Origin: Anaeramoeba flamelloides
Lineage: Eukaryota; Metamonada; Anaeramoebidae
Assembly: GCA_027625915.1 (NCBI GenBank)
Contig: JANTQA010000033.1
Span: 930,001 to 994,000, forward strand
Reading direction: 5' to 3'
Length of the DNA: 64,000 nucleotides
The position numbers and the translations under genes were made by a program. Under the pieces are notes generated by a model. The model was not told the DNA's origin. It saw only the letters and a list, made by a program, of their open reading frames with translations, and searched no databases. This document shows, piece after piece, positions 52,310-63,965 of this stretch; the stretch's first letter is position 1, and each line of letters begins with the position of its first letter.

Positions 52310-53781
52310 TTAAATAGCATTTTTTATTGTTTTTGTTTTTTTTGTTTGTTTTTTATTTTTATATTTTTCTTTTGAATATTTTTTTGGAAATGCCGAGACA
52401 AAAAGGTAATTTTAAAATCCTCTTTTTAATATTGTTTTATTGATGCCTCCAAAATATTTTTTTATATGCCCTTTTATTAAACGAAGGACTTGTTTTTATT
52501 TGAAATAATTGATATTTTTTTTTTTATTTATTTATTCAAATTACTTTTTATTTTGAAAAGAGATTGAGTTTTTATGTTAAATGTGGGTAATCTTAAATTT
52601 ATTTAATAACAAAGAAATTTGAATTATTTTTCAAAAATTTTTGCTCACTTTATTATGTTATTGGAAGGGGTTACAAATGAGTTTTTTTTTTTATTTTTTG
52701 TAAAATTCTTATCAATATTTTTTTTCTTTTTATGTTTTTTTGATTTTCATTTTCTTTTTTTCCTTTTTTTATTCTTATATATTAAGTAAAATTGTAAAAA
52801 ACAAAAAAAAAAAAAAAAAAGATCTTCAAAAAAACAAATAATCACTCCCAAAATTGATGCTGTTGTAAAGCCTTTGAATTGTTTTTAATTATTAACAAAA
52901 AATCTTCTTCTTTAAACTTCATCTAATTGAATATTCGATACAATACCAAAGGTAAAATTAATTTTAAAGGTAAACTCTTTGATGTTTTTTAAACTTTTAA
53001 ATTATTAATGAAATTTTTTTAGAAGGAATTTTTTGAATTTTTTACATTTTTTCTTTTATAAGACCTAAACTCTTCGAAAAAAAATTTTTTTTTGAATAAT
53101 TTTCTCATTTAATCGTGAATTTTTGGAATTGTTTTTTTTAATAGTAGAACTAGAAGATCCTATTTTCACTTTTACTTATTGTTTCTTATATTTTTTTTTT
53201 GATTATTTCATGTATATGTATTCTAGAAATAAGAAATTCAGTTTGTTTTTTTTTTGAAAGTTTATGTTTATAAAGTCTAAAGAAATATTTTTTAAAACCT
53301 TATTATTTTAACATCTATTTTTGTCTACCGTGAATGTGTTTAATCATGGCAATATAGATTGGAAATACAATTAATTTTTGATTAAAAGAAAATTAAGTGT
53401 TACAAATATATACATTCAATTTGCAATGTGATATCACTTATTTTTTGAGAAGAATTGAAATTTTCTTTTCTGAAACTCTCTTCCCTTCAAATTTTCCAGA
53501 AATCCTTGTTTATGTCGGTTTTTGATTTGTTTTTCGTATCAGTATATTATTTGAAGAAATAACATGTATTCAAAAAAATCATTTTATAATAAGGAGCTCC
53601 ACTAGTATGAAAAAATAAAATTGTTAATTTCAAATTAAAAAAAAACTATTAACTCTATTAGTATATCACCTTTAATAATATAATTCATTTAAATTATAAA
53701 CAAAATTCTAAAACTTCAAATTCTTTGAGCTATTATATTTCTTATTGTCAGTGGTGCTGCAATTTTTCAAAGTCTCAAGTC

Positions 53782-53791
53782 GGGGGGGGGG
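53782..53791 (+). repeat. Poly-G run (10 G)
   Basis: Ten consecutive G residues after AAGTC, in AT-rich non-coding DNA. Confidence 0.9.
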
Positions 53792-54476
53792 TGCTTTTTT
53801 GAGTAAAAACACTAAATAAATGAGGAGGTAAATTCTAATTTAATTCAGCTTTGAGATCTTTATTTTGATAAATAATAGTTAAATAACTCGGTTTCGCTCA
53901 AAGATGTCCACCCGAAAATGGATAATTCACTTTGTTAAAAAAGAAGTAAACTTACATTTGATTTTTTAGAAATAAGAGAAATATTAAACTTCGGATTAGG
54001 GTTAATATTCTTAAAAAAAAACTACCTTAAAAAATCATAAATTTTAGAAAAAAAAAATGCTTATTAAAAAAAATCTTGGTTCACCTTTTCATTCGAACGC
54101 ATCGTACATTATTTTTCATTTTTTTAGGGAAACAAAAATTATTGGAAATAAGATTTTTTAATTATAAATGTAAAAATTTTAATTTAAAATACAATGTCTC
54201 GCTTTTTGTATGTTAATTTCGAGTTTCAATTATTTTTTTTTTTTTTCAAATTTAACTTTTTAAAAATAAAAAATGAAAAAGTAAAATACAAAAAAAAAAA
54301 TTTCCTAATGGAGTAAAAAATAATTTTGCTCTAAAAATTGAAAATTTATTTTGAGAAGAATAATGAATTAGACTCATACAATATGATCAATTTCATTAAT
54401 AAAACTGTGATTTTTAACTGTGCTTAGATTTAGTTTTATAAATAGTGTACTTGGTTAATAAAACCGGAATAGAGTT

Positions 54477-54489
54477 GGGGGGGGGGGGG
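54477..54489 (+). repeat. Poly-G run (13 G)
   Basis: Thirteen consecutive G residues after GAGTT, in AT-rich non-coding DNA. Confidence 0.9.
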
Positions 54490-55911
54490 TCCTGATGATA
54501 AAATCATGTACACATCAAGTGTCTAGATTTTTAATAATTTGAAAGAATATAGTAAAATCAGCGATTTTACTCAATTCTTTTAAATTAAAAAAACTTAAAA
54601 GAAGTTTCCGTCAAGTGACATAGAGTTTCTAACTTTACCAAAATTTAAAAGAATATTTTTTAAATTTAAATCCGTAAATAATTCTACTATGGTCAAAAAA
54701 ATTGATTCTTTATTTTGACCGATAATTTTCAGATTTAAAATTATTTTGAAATATTTATTATAACCACCTAACTGTTTAAAGATGTAATTTTCAAATTTTT
54801 TATAATTAAATTTGAAAAAAATCCTAATATAACCTAGAAACGTGGATTTATCAACTTTTATTGTTAAATATCTTTAAAAATATTTTTTTGATGTAAGATC
54901 TTTTATTAACAAATCATTTTTATTATAAGTGTAGCTATTAAAAAGACTAAATTTTAAAATTTTTATTTTTTTTTTAAAAAATTTTTCATGATCATGTAGT
55001 TACTAAAAAAATCGACTCATAAATTTAATAACAAATTCTAAACAATAAAATAAGACATCTTGAAATTGAAAATACAAGCTAAAATATGAGTAGTTCGAAT
55101 ACCAAACTTACTTTTAGTTTTATTTTCCCAAAATGAAATTATTATTTTTAAATAATTGATTCGTATTTTAGAATTTGGAAAAGTTCAAAATTCATCCAAT
55201 TTCTCAAATTATTTCAAAAAAAAATATTTTTCGTTAAAAAAGTAAGAAATCTTATTATTTGAAAAAAAATAGCGTAAAAAAATACACTCTAAAAATAAAA
55301 CCACCAAGTATTGAAAATATCATAATATAAAAAATTTAATTAATTTCAAAAAATAAAATAAATATGTCAAACTTAAAAAAATCTAAATTTTTTATTCAAC
55401 AGGCTATTTCAAATCGATTTTTTCTTTATTTTATTAAAAAAATAAATAAAAACAATCAAACTATTAAATAAACAATTCTCCGAAAATATTTTGTTAAAAA
55501 TTGATATCTTGTAATTAAAACCAAAAGAAATACTTTTTAATTTAATTATTATTAATAAATAATTATTAACCCAATCTTAATTATTTCCTTGGGTTACTGT
55601 TAATTGCAAAAGAAAAAGATCAAAATTTTCATTCAAATTTCTAAAAAAAAAAAAAAATCTCTTTTGAGAATTACAATAAATCATCAAAGTTCCCAATTCT
55701 AAAAAGAAAATGAATAATTTAAGTTTCTTTTTACAATTAAAAAAATCAAATGTTCCCTGATTGATAAAAATCTTTTTTTGGAAAGTTGAAAGAAAATTTT
55801 GTTGAATTCATTTTGCAACAATTAGCAGTAATAATCCAAAGATTAAAAGTATCAAATCCTGTTACAATTATTTCTCAAATTTTTAAATATTTTCAAAAAT
55901 AATAAATATTA

Positions 55912-56943
55912 CAGTGTGTTAAATAATCCGTGTTATGTTTTTAATTTGTGTTTTTGACAATTTTTTATATTATTTTTGTAAATAACGGTTGTTATTTTTT
56001 ATAATTGGCGTTTTTTTATTTTTAATTGTTGTTTTTAGAATTTATTCTATTATTCCTTAAGAATACACATCATAATAATTGTATTTTTCAAATCAAATAG
56101 TATTATAAATATTGCATTTTACCAAATCATTGTTCCAAAACCTTCCAACTTCATTCAACTTATTGAAGAACTTACCCAATCAAATTTAAAAAAACTTGTC
56201 ACCAAAATCCCGAACAACCAAATCTTTCAGTTTTATCGAAAAAAAAAAACAAAGAAAAAAAAGAAAAAGATTTTTCAGAAAAACTGTTTTGTAGCTATCT
56301 AAATGTGCAAAAATGATTTCTTAAATTTTCAAGTTTTTTTAGAAAAATATGATTTAAAAATTTCGCTTTATTTTCTTTTTTTTTTCCTTTAGCCATAAGC
56401 TTTAAAATCATCTCTTGTAATTGGTGAACTTTATTTATTTATTTAACTTGTTCTTTTTTGTTGTATATATTGGGCGAACCAAGAATCCTAGATGAAATAA
56501 TGTTCCAGAATTGAAAAATAAGTTAATCAGCTGAAATTTTATGTCATTAAAATTCTACTAGAGCATTGGACAAATAATTTAAAAATAAATTTTACGTAAC
56601 AATGAGAGTTAATTTGATCTCTAAAAATATCAATTCTCATTGACTAATATAAGATCTTTGGGGTTTTTATTCAATTAGAAGTTATTAATATTTTGAAGTA
56701 TCTTTGAAAAAAAAAAATTTGATTATATCTTGATGAATGTAAAGTATTATGATCAATTCACGATGCTTCTTTTTGAAAAATAAACAAACTCTTGAGAATT
56801 TTTAAAATCAAAAACAATTAAAAACAAAAAACACTCGTTAACAATTTTAAAAACATCAATTAAAAATAAAAAAATTCCAAAACAGCAATAAAAAGTTGGA
56901 AAAAAATATTTATTAAAGTCAACACGGATTATTGAACAAACTG
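55912..56943 (+). mobile_element. 1032 bp Tc1/mariner-like element with long TIRs
   Basis: The left end is CAGTGTGTTAAATAATCCG and the reverse complement of the right end is CAGTTTGTTCAATAATCCG. TA flanks both ends (55910-55911 and 56944-56945). Similarity between the arms continues inward for over 100 bases (AAAAACAAC/GTTGTTTTT and AACAATTTT-type blocks). The interior keeps a short piece resembling the C-terminus of a Tc1-type transposase (56132-56250). It is best read as an internally deleted copy of a Tc1/mariner-type element. Confidence 0.75.
56132..56250 (+). pseudogene. Scrap of a Tc1-type transposase C-terminus
   Basis: One frame reads VPKPSNFIQLIEELTQSNLK, then KLVTKIPNNQIFQFYRK. The spacing of a helix (LIEEL), L-x-x-LV and I/MP-x-x resembles the end of Tc1/Tc3-type transposases (..L..LI.SMPRR...VI). 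The catalytic DDE part is absent. The similarity is weak, but it fits the terminal repeats and TA flanks of the element it lies in. Confidence 0.4.
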
Positions 56944-57052
56944 TAATTCAAATTAATAATTCTAATTAATTAATATCTAATTGATATTATGAAATAACTT
57001 ATTTTAATTATAACAGTTAGTTTTTTATACATTTAATATTTGAAAAAGAATA

Positions 57053-57420
57053 CAGCCAATTTATTCAACTTGTGAATTTTTTTTTTCCTTTCGTAATATA
57101 ACGTGAAACAAAAAAATTGTTTAAAGCATTTTTTTCTTTCATCGTGTTATAACAAAAATTGTTTCGTTTCAACTTGTAAGGTTTCATTCTGAAACATTAC
57201 AAAAATTCTTGCTTTTAAACACACCTAAACCTCCATTAGAGCCAATCTATTCAACTTGAGAATTTTTCAATCATTATGAAGTTTAGCTTGAAAGAAAAAA
57301 ATTGCTTTAAACAATTTTTGTCACAACACGATGAAAGAAAAAAATGTTTTTTACAATTTTTTTATTTCACTTTATATTACGAAAGAAAAGACAAAATTCA
57401 CAAGCTGAATAAATTGGCTG
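57053..57420. mobile_element. 368 bp foldback MITE with CAGCCAATTTATTC ends
   Basis: The left end CAGCCAATTTATTCAACTTG is mirrored by the right end AAGCTGAATAAATTGGCTG, with TA on both sides (57051-57052 and 57421-57422). The arms run about 150 bases, through CTTTCGTAATATAA and CTTTCATCGTGTT and their mirrors. An extra copy of the terminal motif (a GAGCCAATCTATTC block near 57240) lies in the middle. The 65-residue open frame across the right arm is an artefact of the palindrome. Confidence 0.8.
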
Positions 57421-58043
57421 TATTACTTAACCTTATTAAAACTTCGATCAATATAATAATTATTTGTGAATAACAGAAATGATCAATTTTTTTTATGATT
57501 CTCAAGGATCCAATATTTGGATTTATTTTTCTTGTATTTGTTAGATGGCGATTAAAATTCCCAAAGTTATTTGTTTATATTAACTTTTGGAAATAACTAA
57601 AAGTCATTTTTCTTTAAAATAAAATATTTGTCCAATTATTCTTTTTTCGAAATTAATCAAAAAATCCAAAACAAAAAGATGATCAGATATTTTTGTTCAA
57701 AATTTAACTACGAAAAAGAAACTCTTTTAAAAATGATAATTCATTTTTCTTAAATTTGATAAATAAGTTTTCCTAGCAGATTTTGTTGTATTCTTCTGTA
57801 AACAATTATTAAATTTGGGGAAAAAAAAAATAAAAAAGTGTTTATTCTCACTGAAATTCAATAATAGATAAAAAGAAGTAATTGGGTTATATGGTTGTAA
57901 AATTGAATCAAAAATATTCTAAAGTAAATCCAAAAATAAAAACTTACCGTTGTCAATTTGACAAAAAATTTTTCATTTTTTTTTCAACTGTTTTTTAATT
58001 AATAATCAGAGATTGTGAATATTTTGAGAAAAAACAAGACAAA

Positions 58044-59762
58044 ATGGAAGAACCATTAAATCAATTGCTCAACCATATGACTCTTCTTGTGAAAGAAGAG
58101 ATCAAAACAATTCAAATAAATACTGAAAATTATCTGAATACAAACTTGAATCAAATAATTAGAAAATTGAACGAACTTGATTCTCAAATTCAAAAACTTG
58201 ACAAGAGGGTAACAAAACTTGAAAAAAGTAAACAGTCTGTAAATTTTATGAATAGCAAAAAGATCAAAAATCAAGGATTGAACGAAATAGAACCATTGGG
58301 TAATATCCTCAGGAAGAAATCTTATCAAAAACAAAAAAAAGATCAGAATGATTTAGGACTAGGTTATGAATATGAGAAAGAAGAAAAAGAAGTCTCACAG
58401 TTTTGGTCCGAAATTGATCCTGAATCACAAAATATTGGGCACGAGTTGGGTTCACAAAGTGCACCTGAAAATATGGTTTTAGAGGAAATGAATAATGACA
58501 ATAACAACAACAAAAACATTGAGAACAACAACAAAAATATTGATAATTATTTATTTAATCAAAAATCACAAGAGCAAGAAGAAGAAAATCACCAAGTTCC
58601 GAAAAATGAGATTAACAAAAAGGCCAAAGGCCAAGATTTTAATCAAACTCAAAGAAAAAATAACAGAGAAAGCAAAAAAAAAAATAAGGTTTACAACACT
58701 CCTGATGATCCCGACATTGCCAACAACGAAGACTCTGATGAATTTCAAACTGACAAAACATTGAATAATCACAATAATATTCTTAATTTTGGTGAAGTTG
58801 GTTATGGTGAAGACGACGACGATGATAATGAAGATAATGATGAAAATGGTGACGATGACGAGGATGACGAAAATGATGATGATTATCGGGATCATAAAAA
58901 TAATCAAAATTATCGTGGGGGAGAGAATGGTAAAAAAAAAAAAAAAAAAATTCTCAAAAGAAAAAAAAAACGATATTCAAACCCACAATATATGACACCA
59001 AAATCAAAAACCCCCTATTCGTCAAAAAACAAAAAGCAATATGAAACTCAGCAAACGCCTGTCCAAAGAGCAAAGCGGCTGTTTACCGAGAAAAGTCAAA
59101 AATCCCCGTTCCTGTCGCCCAAAACGCCTTCCTTTGAAACAATTCGGAAATTGCCCTTTGCCATTTCAATGATCGGCGAAGCCGAAAAAAGGGAGCGTGA
59201 GTTGCTCAAATTTAACCCAAACTTCAATTACAGGCCCTTCGGTGAATCCGATATCTTAGACGAGGCGCTGGCCATGGTGCTTTATTTGGCAATCCCGTTT
59301 AAAGTGCTTCCCCAAACAGTGCTGCTGTATAGCGATCTCAAAAATGAACGCTCCCTGCGGGAATTCCATAGCCTCGTCGACAATAAGGGTGCAACGATCA
59401 TCATCATGAGAAATGAAGATGGGTTTATTTTCGGTGGCTTTGCCTCGTCGAAATGGAACGCAGACCAAGTCTATTTTGGAAACTCCAAATGCTTCCTGTT
59501 TAATTTGTCCCTGGACACAAAGATCCCTTATCTCAAAAAAAAGCAAAAAAAGTGTCTGTGGGGATCAAAAAGCTCAATCAAATTTGGAACAACAGACCTT
59601 GTTTTACAGCAAGATTTCCAAAATTGTTATTCGCGCATCGAAGGGTGCTACGGTGTCGGCTTGGGCAGAAATTCAATCGAGGCAAAAACTTTATTAACAG
59701 GCGAAGACCATTTCATCCCAGAAATCATAGAAGTTTTTGGGTTTGCAAAACTTGAAAATTAA
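58044..59762 (+). CDS. Coiled-coil, acidic-linker TLDc-domain protein
   Basis: A single-exon protein of 572 residues. Residues about 1-65 form a heptad coiled coil (LNQIIRKLNELDSQIQKLD), likely for oligomerisation. Residues about 120-320 are Asn/Gln/Glu-rich with an Asp/Glu run near 255-283, followed by a Lys-rich tract. Residues about 320-385 are basic with Pro-directed sites (QTPVQRAKRLF, SPFLSPKTPS). Residues about 395-570 are a TLDc domain: LLYSDLKNERSLREFHSLVD, GATIIIMRNEDGFIFGGFAS, W, CFLFNL, then FGTTDLVLQQ and a closing EIIEVFGF. TLDc proteins elsewhere (OXR1, NCOA7, TBC1D24) bind the V-ATPase and relate to oxidative stress; whether that applies here is inference. The TLDc half is clearly richer in G and C than the linker. 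It may be nuclear or cytosolic, with no signal peptide. Confidence 0.92.
   Translation: MEEPLNQLLNHMTLLVKEEIKTIQINTENYLNTNLNQIIRKLNELDSQIQKLDKRVTKLEKSKQSVNFMNSKKIKNQGLNEIEPLGNILRKKSYQKQKKDQNDLGLGYEYEKEEKEVSQFWSEIDPESQNIGHELGSQSAPENMVLEEMNNDNNNNKNIENNNKNIDNYLFNQKSQEQEEENHQVPKNEINKKAKGQDFNQTQRKNNRESKKKNKVYNTPDDPDIANNEDSDEFQTDKTLNNHNNILNFGEVGYGEDDDDDNEDNDENGDDDEDDENDDDYRDHKNNQNYRGGENGKKKKKKILKRKKKRYSNPQYMTPKSKTPYSSKNKKQYETQQTPVQRAKRLFTEKSQKSPFLSPKTPSFETIRKLPFAISMIGEAEKRERELLKFNPNFNYRPFGESDILDEALAMVLYLAIPFKVLPQTVLLYSDLKNERSLREFHSLVDNKGATIIIMRNEDGFIFGGFASSKWNADQVYFGNSKCFLFNLSLDTKIPYLKKKQKKCLWGSKSSIKFGTTDLVLQQDFQNCYSRIEGCYGVGLGRNSIEAKTLLTGEDHFIPEIIEVFGFAKLEN
58808..58890 (+). repeat. GAT/GAC-rich acidic-run coding repeat
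   Basis: Imperfect GAYGAY and GATGAAAATGGT repeats encode an Asp/Glu/Asn run of about 27 residues in the linker of the TLDc protein. Confidence 0.8.
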
Positions 59763-60774
59763 TTGTTTTCTTCAAACCAGATCTTTCTGTAATATTGCTA
59801 TATTGCTAATATGGCGATCGCTGGATACCGCGTGCTTGGTGTTGTGTTACAAATCCTATTATATTTGCCCTTGGGGCTAGTACCCCCAAATGATATTCTG
59901 GATTCAATTGTTGACAATCACAAGTAATGGTTGAAAAAAATTATTAGTGTGAAAAGTGGTGTAACGTAGAAATAAAATGATTCAAAATCTTTTCTAAAAA
60001 TCATTAAATTGGGATTTTTTTTTTTTTTTTATTTTTGTTTTTGGTTTTTTTTTTTTTTACCTGGTACAGCTAAAAGTGTTTATTTGTATGGATTTCCTCA
60101 CTTTATGAAATTGCAATTAAAAGGTGGGGCTGTGTTATTACTTTATAAATTTTTTCGAGGATTCAGGATTATTTTCTGAAAATCTTAGATTTTTTTCCAA
60201 CCCAAGGATCTATTTTTAAATTCGGTGTAAAAGGGTTTTTTAATATTGAAAGGGTAATAATTTTGGATTTATTTTAACTATCTACCACGTGATCCATTCA
60301 CTTCGATTTTCAAGATTTTAATGTGTCCGTTTCAACCCTGAAGTGTAGTGAACTTTGATATTCATGGCGGGGGGTCGAGTGGTTTTTAGGATATTTTATG
60401 CCATGGTCAAAATTGGAAATGTGGCAATTTGATGAATGTGGAGTATATTTTTTTTAAAAAATACTTTTTAAATCTGTTTCTTTTATTATCTTTTTTGTTA
60501 GATGAGTTATATCTATTTTTTTTTTTTTTTGAAATTTCGATTCATATCTCCAAAGTAATTTTGGTGAAAATAATAGATTAAATCTTGTTTTGTAAATTAA
60601 AATCACTAAATTGATAATCAAAAAATTTGTACATCACTATCCAGAAAAAAATTTTTTCAAAAAAAAATGTAAATATTTACTGATTTTCCATTTTTTAATA
60701 ACTTCAATTATTATAAACACTATTAATTAATAAAAGAACTTTGTCCAAAAATTATTTTTAAAGATATTTTATAA

Positions 60775-61120
60775 TTTATTTGGGTGCATTGTGCCCCACT
60801 TTTCGGAGTTGTGGAATACCAATTTATTAATCACTGTTTGTGGAATCTTATTTATGAATAATCTTTCTATCGGGTTTTTACTCCTCCGGTTTCTGGGGGG
60901 GGGTGTCTAGGTTTTCCAGAATCCGTAAGAATTTATTAAAATCAAGGATTATACTCAATTCTTTCAAATCCTGAAAAACCTAACGATAGTTGATAATTTT
61001 TAATTTGGACATGTAAATGATATAATATTTTTTTACTTTAATGTTTTAATTATTTTTCTTCTTATCTTTTTTATTTAGTAAATTTTCTTTGATTATTCCT
61101 TTCTCACAATAAATAAATAA
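60775..61120 (-). repeat. Inverted copy of the 2485-2730 repeat
   Basis: The stretch contains GTGCCCCACTTTTCGGAGT, TACCAATTTATTAATCAC, AATCTTTCT, a TTTTTACTCCTCCGG block, AAATTTTCTTTGATTA and CTTTCTCACAATAAATAAAT, mirroring the first copy in order and orientation. It also carries a nine-base poly-G run at 60895-60903. Confidence 0.65.
60895..60903 (+). repeat. Poly-G run (9 G)
   Basis: Nine consecutive G residues inside the dispersed repeat copy at 60775-61120. The other copy has a short GGGAGG at the equivalent place on its strand, so the run appears to have grown here. Confidence 0.85.
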
Positions 61121-61349
61121 ATAGATATTTTAGAATTTAGTTTGGAAAAATCAAATTTTCCAGTTTCTTTTAATATTTTTGTTCAATTTAATTGTAGAAA
61201 ATTTGAAGAAATTTTTATTTCATATATAAGAAGCCATTTTATTATATTTTAAGTGTTTTAAATCTGATGAATATCTTTCAAATAGAGGATATATTGTTTG
61301 GACTATCGGGTGGTTGTTGATTGGTTGAAATTCTAAACAATAATTTTTT

Positions 61350-61990
61350 TTTTGATTTTTCCATTAGGTTTTTTTTTTTACTTTTGGAAATAAACTGAAA
61401 TTATCTTTAAATTTTATTTTTATTTCAAAATGGAAAAAAAAGGGCAGTTATGTATTCCAGAAGTTAAAAGAATTTTGTAAAATCTTGAATTTTTCTCTCT
61501 TCCTTAGAATTCTTGAAAACCTTATGTTATTTTTTCTTGGGTTTTCTGTTTATTTGGAAAATCTACATATTTTATAATTAAAACAGAAAATACCAGGAAA
61601 ATGTGGGTACTATAAGAAACTTTGCAGGTGCTTTCGTTGGGTTTGTAGTGATTCAAAAGAATAGAATAAAATACTATAGATTTTACTTGGTTCTTTTGAA
61701 TATTGGAAAAATACATTTAAGTTTTATTTGGGTTTTCTGTTTATATTTACTATCAATCGATTTTCGTTGGTTTTTTTTTTTTTTTTTTGGGGGGGGGGCT
61801 TTCTATTTATTTGGAAAATCTATTGATTTTCTAAAAAATATATCTAACCTCAAAAAAACCTATAACACTTAAAGGATAAAACAGAAAAAATCAAGAAAAA
61901 CACATTTGCTTTTTTTAATTTCAGAAATAAAAGGAAAATTTAAAAACAAATCTTTTTATTTCTCAAATGAAAAAAAAATCTAGGTACTCT
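61350..61990. repeat. Foldback-type repeat related to 40500-40900
   Basis: The stretch contains repeated GGGTTTTCTGTTTAT blocks, TAAAACAGAAAA mirrors, a GGAAATAAACTGAAA block and an ACCTCAAAAAAACCTA block, the same building blocks as the foldback at 40500-40900, but less symmetrical. A ten-base poly-G run lies at 61789-61798 next to an 18-base T run. Confidence 0.6.
61789..61798 (+). repeat. Poly-G run (10 G)
   Basis: Ten G residues directly after a long T run, inside the foldback-type repeat. Confidence 0.9.
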
Positions 61991-62944
61991 ATGCCACTTG
62001 ACTGTCAGAGAATATTTATCATCAGTTGTTTTTTTCTGTGTTTGGGTTTTTTTAGATGATAAGTGTGTTTTCCAAACTATTAGTTATAATCTCATCCTAG
62101 TAAATATCCGAAAGTTGAAACTCATGAAAATTCATTGTCTCATCCAAAAAAAGATTTTACCACAAAATATACCTTTTTATTCTAGATCAAAGACTTATTA
62201 AAACTGAGTGCTGTTAATAAAAATAAATAAAACATATTCTTGAATCCAAAGTTCTGTAACTTTGATCCTATTGTGAATAAACTCAATTAGAATTGATGAA
62301 AAGATAATTGTAGTAATATGTTTTGTCATTCTTGAAATTTTCAATTTTATTTTTTCACACTTGTATTAAATAAAAAAAAAATTTAACAAAAAATACTTGT
62401 TTAATTGATTTTTTAATCAAAGTGTCTCTTTTTTTATCATGGTGGTTCTATAATATTCGCAATGCATATTAATAGAAATCAACTAATCATAAAATAATTA
62501 AAAATTTCCATAAATAAATAATAAGTTGTTAAAAAAGGTAAAGAACAGCTTTTTCTTGATAGTTGGTATTTTTTTATCTAAAAAGGTTGTTGATGGGTGA
62601 TAACACCGATTTCATAACATACATACTCACAAATAATGAAAGGGTAATAAAAAAAATTGAATTAAAATATATTTTTAAAAATAAACAGACCATTCATCAA
62701 ATTGTGCGCCTTGTCATTTTTCGCCAGATTCAATATTTCCTGATTTTTTGATCTTGTTCAAAAATCTTTCAGAAAGTAAAATATGAGATATTTTTTTTTG
62801 GATTCAAAAAGAAGTTTAAATAAACACCTAGATTTCCTTTAATTTAATTTTCCCACGGATACTTGGTCGTTCAATCATATCTTTTTTAGATGTTAATTAA
62901 TGAAAATAATTCCAAACTTTCTTAGATAAAAATTATTTCTTTAA

Positions 62945-63675
62945 GGAATTATTGTCTAACTGGGAGAAGTCTAAAATCAAAGTGTGATGTTATTGGTGAT
63001 AACCCACATTAGTGTCACTTGTTTTAAATGTCTCTAAAAAATCGATTAGCCAAGTAGTAATATTTTTGATCCTCATCAATTAAAAATGATTCTTGTTTTA
63101 ATAAAAAAAAACAATTTTAGAATAAAATATCCATTTTCCTACAAATTAAAGGTTAAATTATCAATATTCAGACCCCAAAGTTTCATAATGTCCTACTTAA
63201 ATTTTTAGCGAAATGTAGATGAATAACTAAAAAATTCAATGCTTTTATTAAAATTAAATAATTAACCAAAGATTTTTTGACTGATTATTTCTCAAATCTG
63301 GGAAATAAATTGATCTTCAATTAACTTTATAAAAAGGAAACAAAGTTAATTGGTCTTTGGTTTTTTATGTTGATGATTATTGAGTTAATCTTTGAAAAAA
63401 AAAAAATGAAAAATAGTTACTTTTGGAAGTTCTAAAGAGGAATTATTAAATACTGGAAATACTATTATTTTGGGTTTCTATTTTTTAGATTTGGAAAAGT
63501 AAATTAAAAAAAAATTTCAAAAATGAAAATTTTTTAATGGTGATCATTTAGTAAAAAATGCTAAGAATTTATTGTCTAATAAGATTTATAATATATTTTT
63601 TAGAACTATTGGGGTCATGGTGTACTAATACGATTCACACCCAATTACAACATACTTGGATTATAGAGAAATCTA
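62945..63675 (+). repeat. 750 bp direct repeat, copy 2
   Basis: Colinear with 42335-43085. It shares the GGGAGAAGTCTAAAAT start, CCACATTAGTG, the AAATGTCTCTAAAAAAT block, TATCAATATTCA, GGTCTTTGG and a CCCAATTACAACATAC right end. Diverged, and without a conserved open frame. Confidence 0.7.
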
Positions 63676-63719
63676 TTGTGTCGCTAATCCCTTAAGATTT
63701 ATTTCTTGAAATTTATTGT

Positions 63720-63965
63720 GAAATATTTCTGTTACTGATAAATTCAAATAAATCTCAAAAAATTTTTAGTACATTTTCCATTATTATAAATCTTTTTACC
63801 TGTTTCTTATCAAACAATACAGGACAAAGAATATTTTGAAGAAAAACTAATTTTAGAGAGTTTCTTAACACTTGACTTCATAAAATGCTTTATTGAAAGT
63901 TTGAGCATAATAATTCCAAAAAGGAAAATAAAGTAAAAATTTCCAAACCTAAATTGCAATTTATT
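63720..63965 (-). repeat. Inverted copy of the 19250-19520 repeat
   Basis: The stretch contains CTGTTTCTTATCAAAC, AATATTTTGAAGAAAAACTA, AAAATGCTTTATT and CCAAACCTAAATTGCAATTT, the mirrored blocks of 19250-19520. Confidence 0.7.

Larger units (their letters stand above)
52310..58043. other. Gene-free AT-rich spacer with two TIR elements
   Basis: Poly-T/poly-A sequence follows the coiled-coil gene. The stretch then holds two poly-G runs (53782-53791 and 54477-54489), degraded pieces of the AGGTTTTC/CTCAATTCTTTT repeat near 54540-54640, a 1032 bp Tc1-like element (55912-56943) and a 368 bp foldback element (57053-57420). No supported host gene. Confidence 0.7.

Noticed and set aside
57276-57473. 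65-residue frame starting MKFSLKEKN
   Set aside because: It spans the right arm of a palindromic MITE and runs past its end; no independent coding signal.
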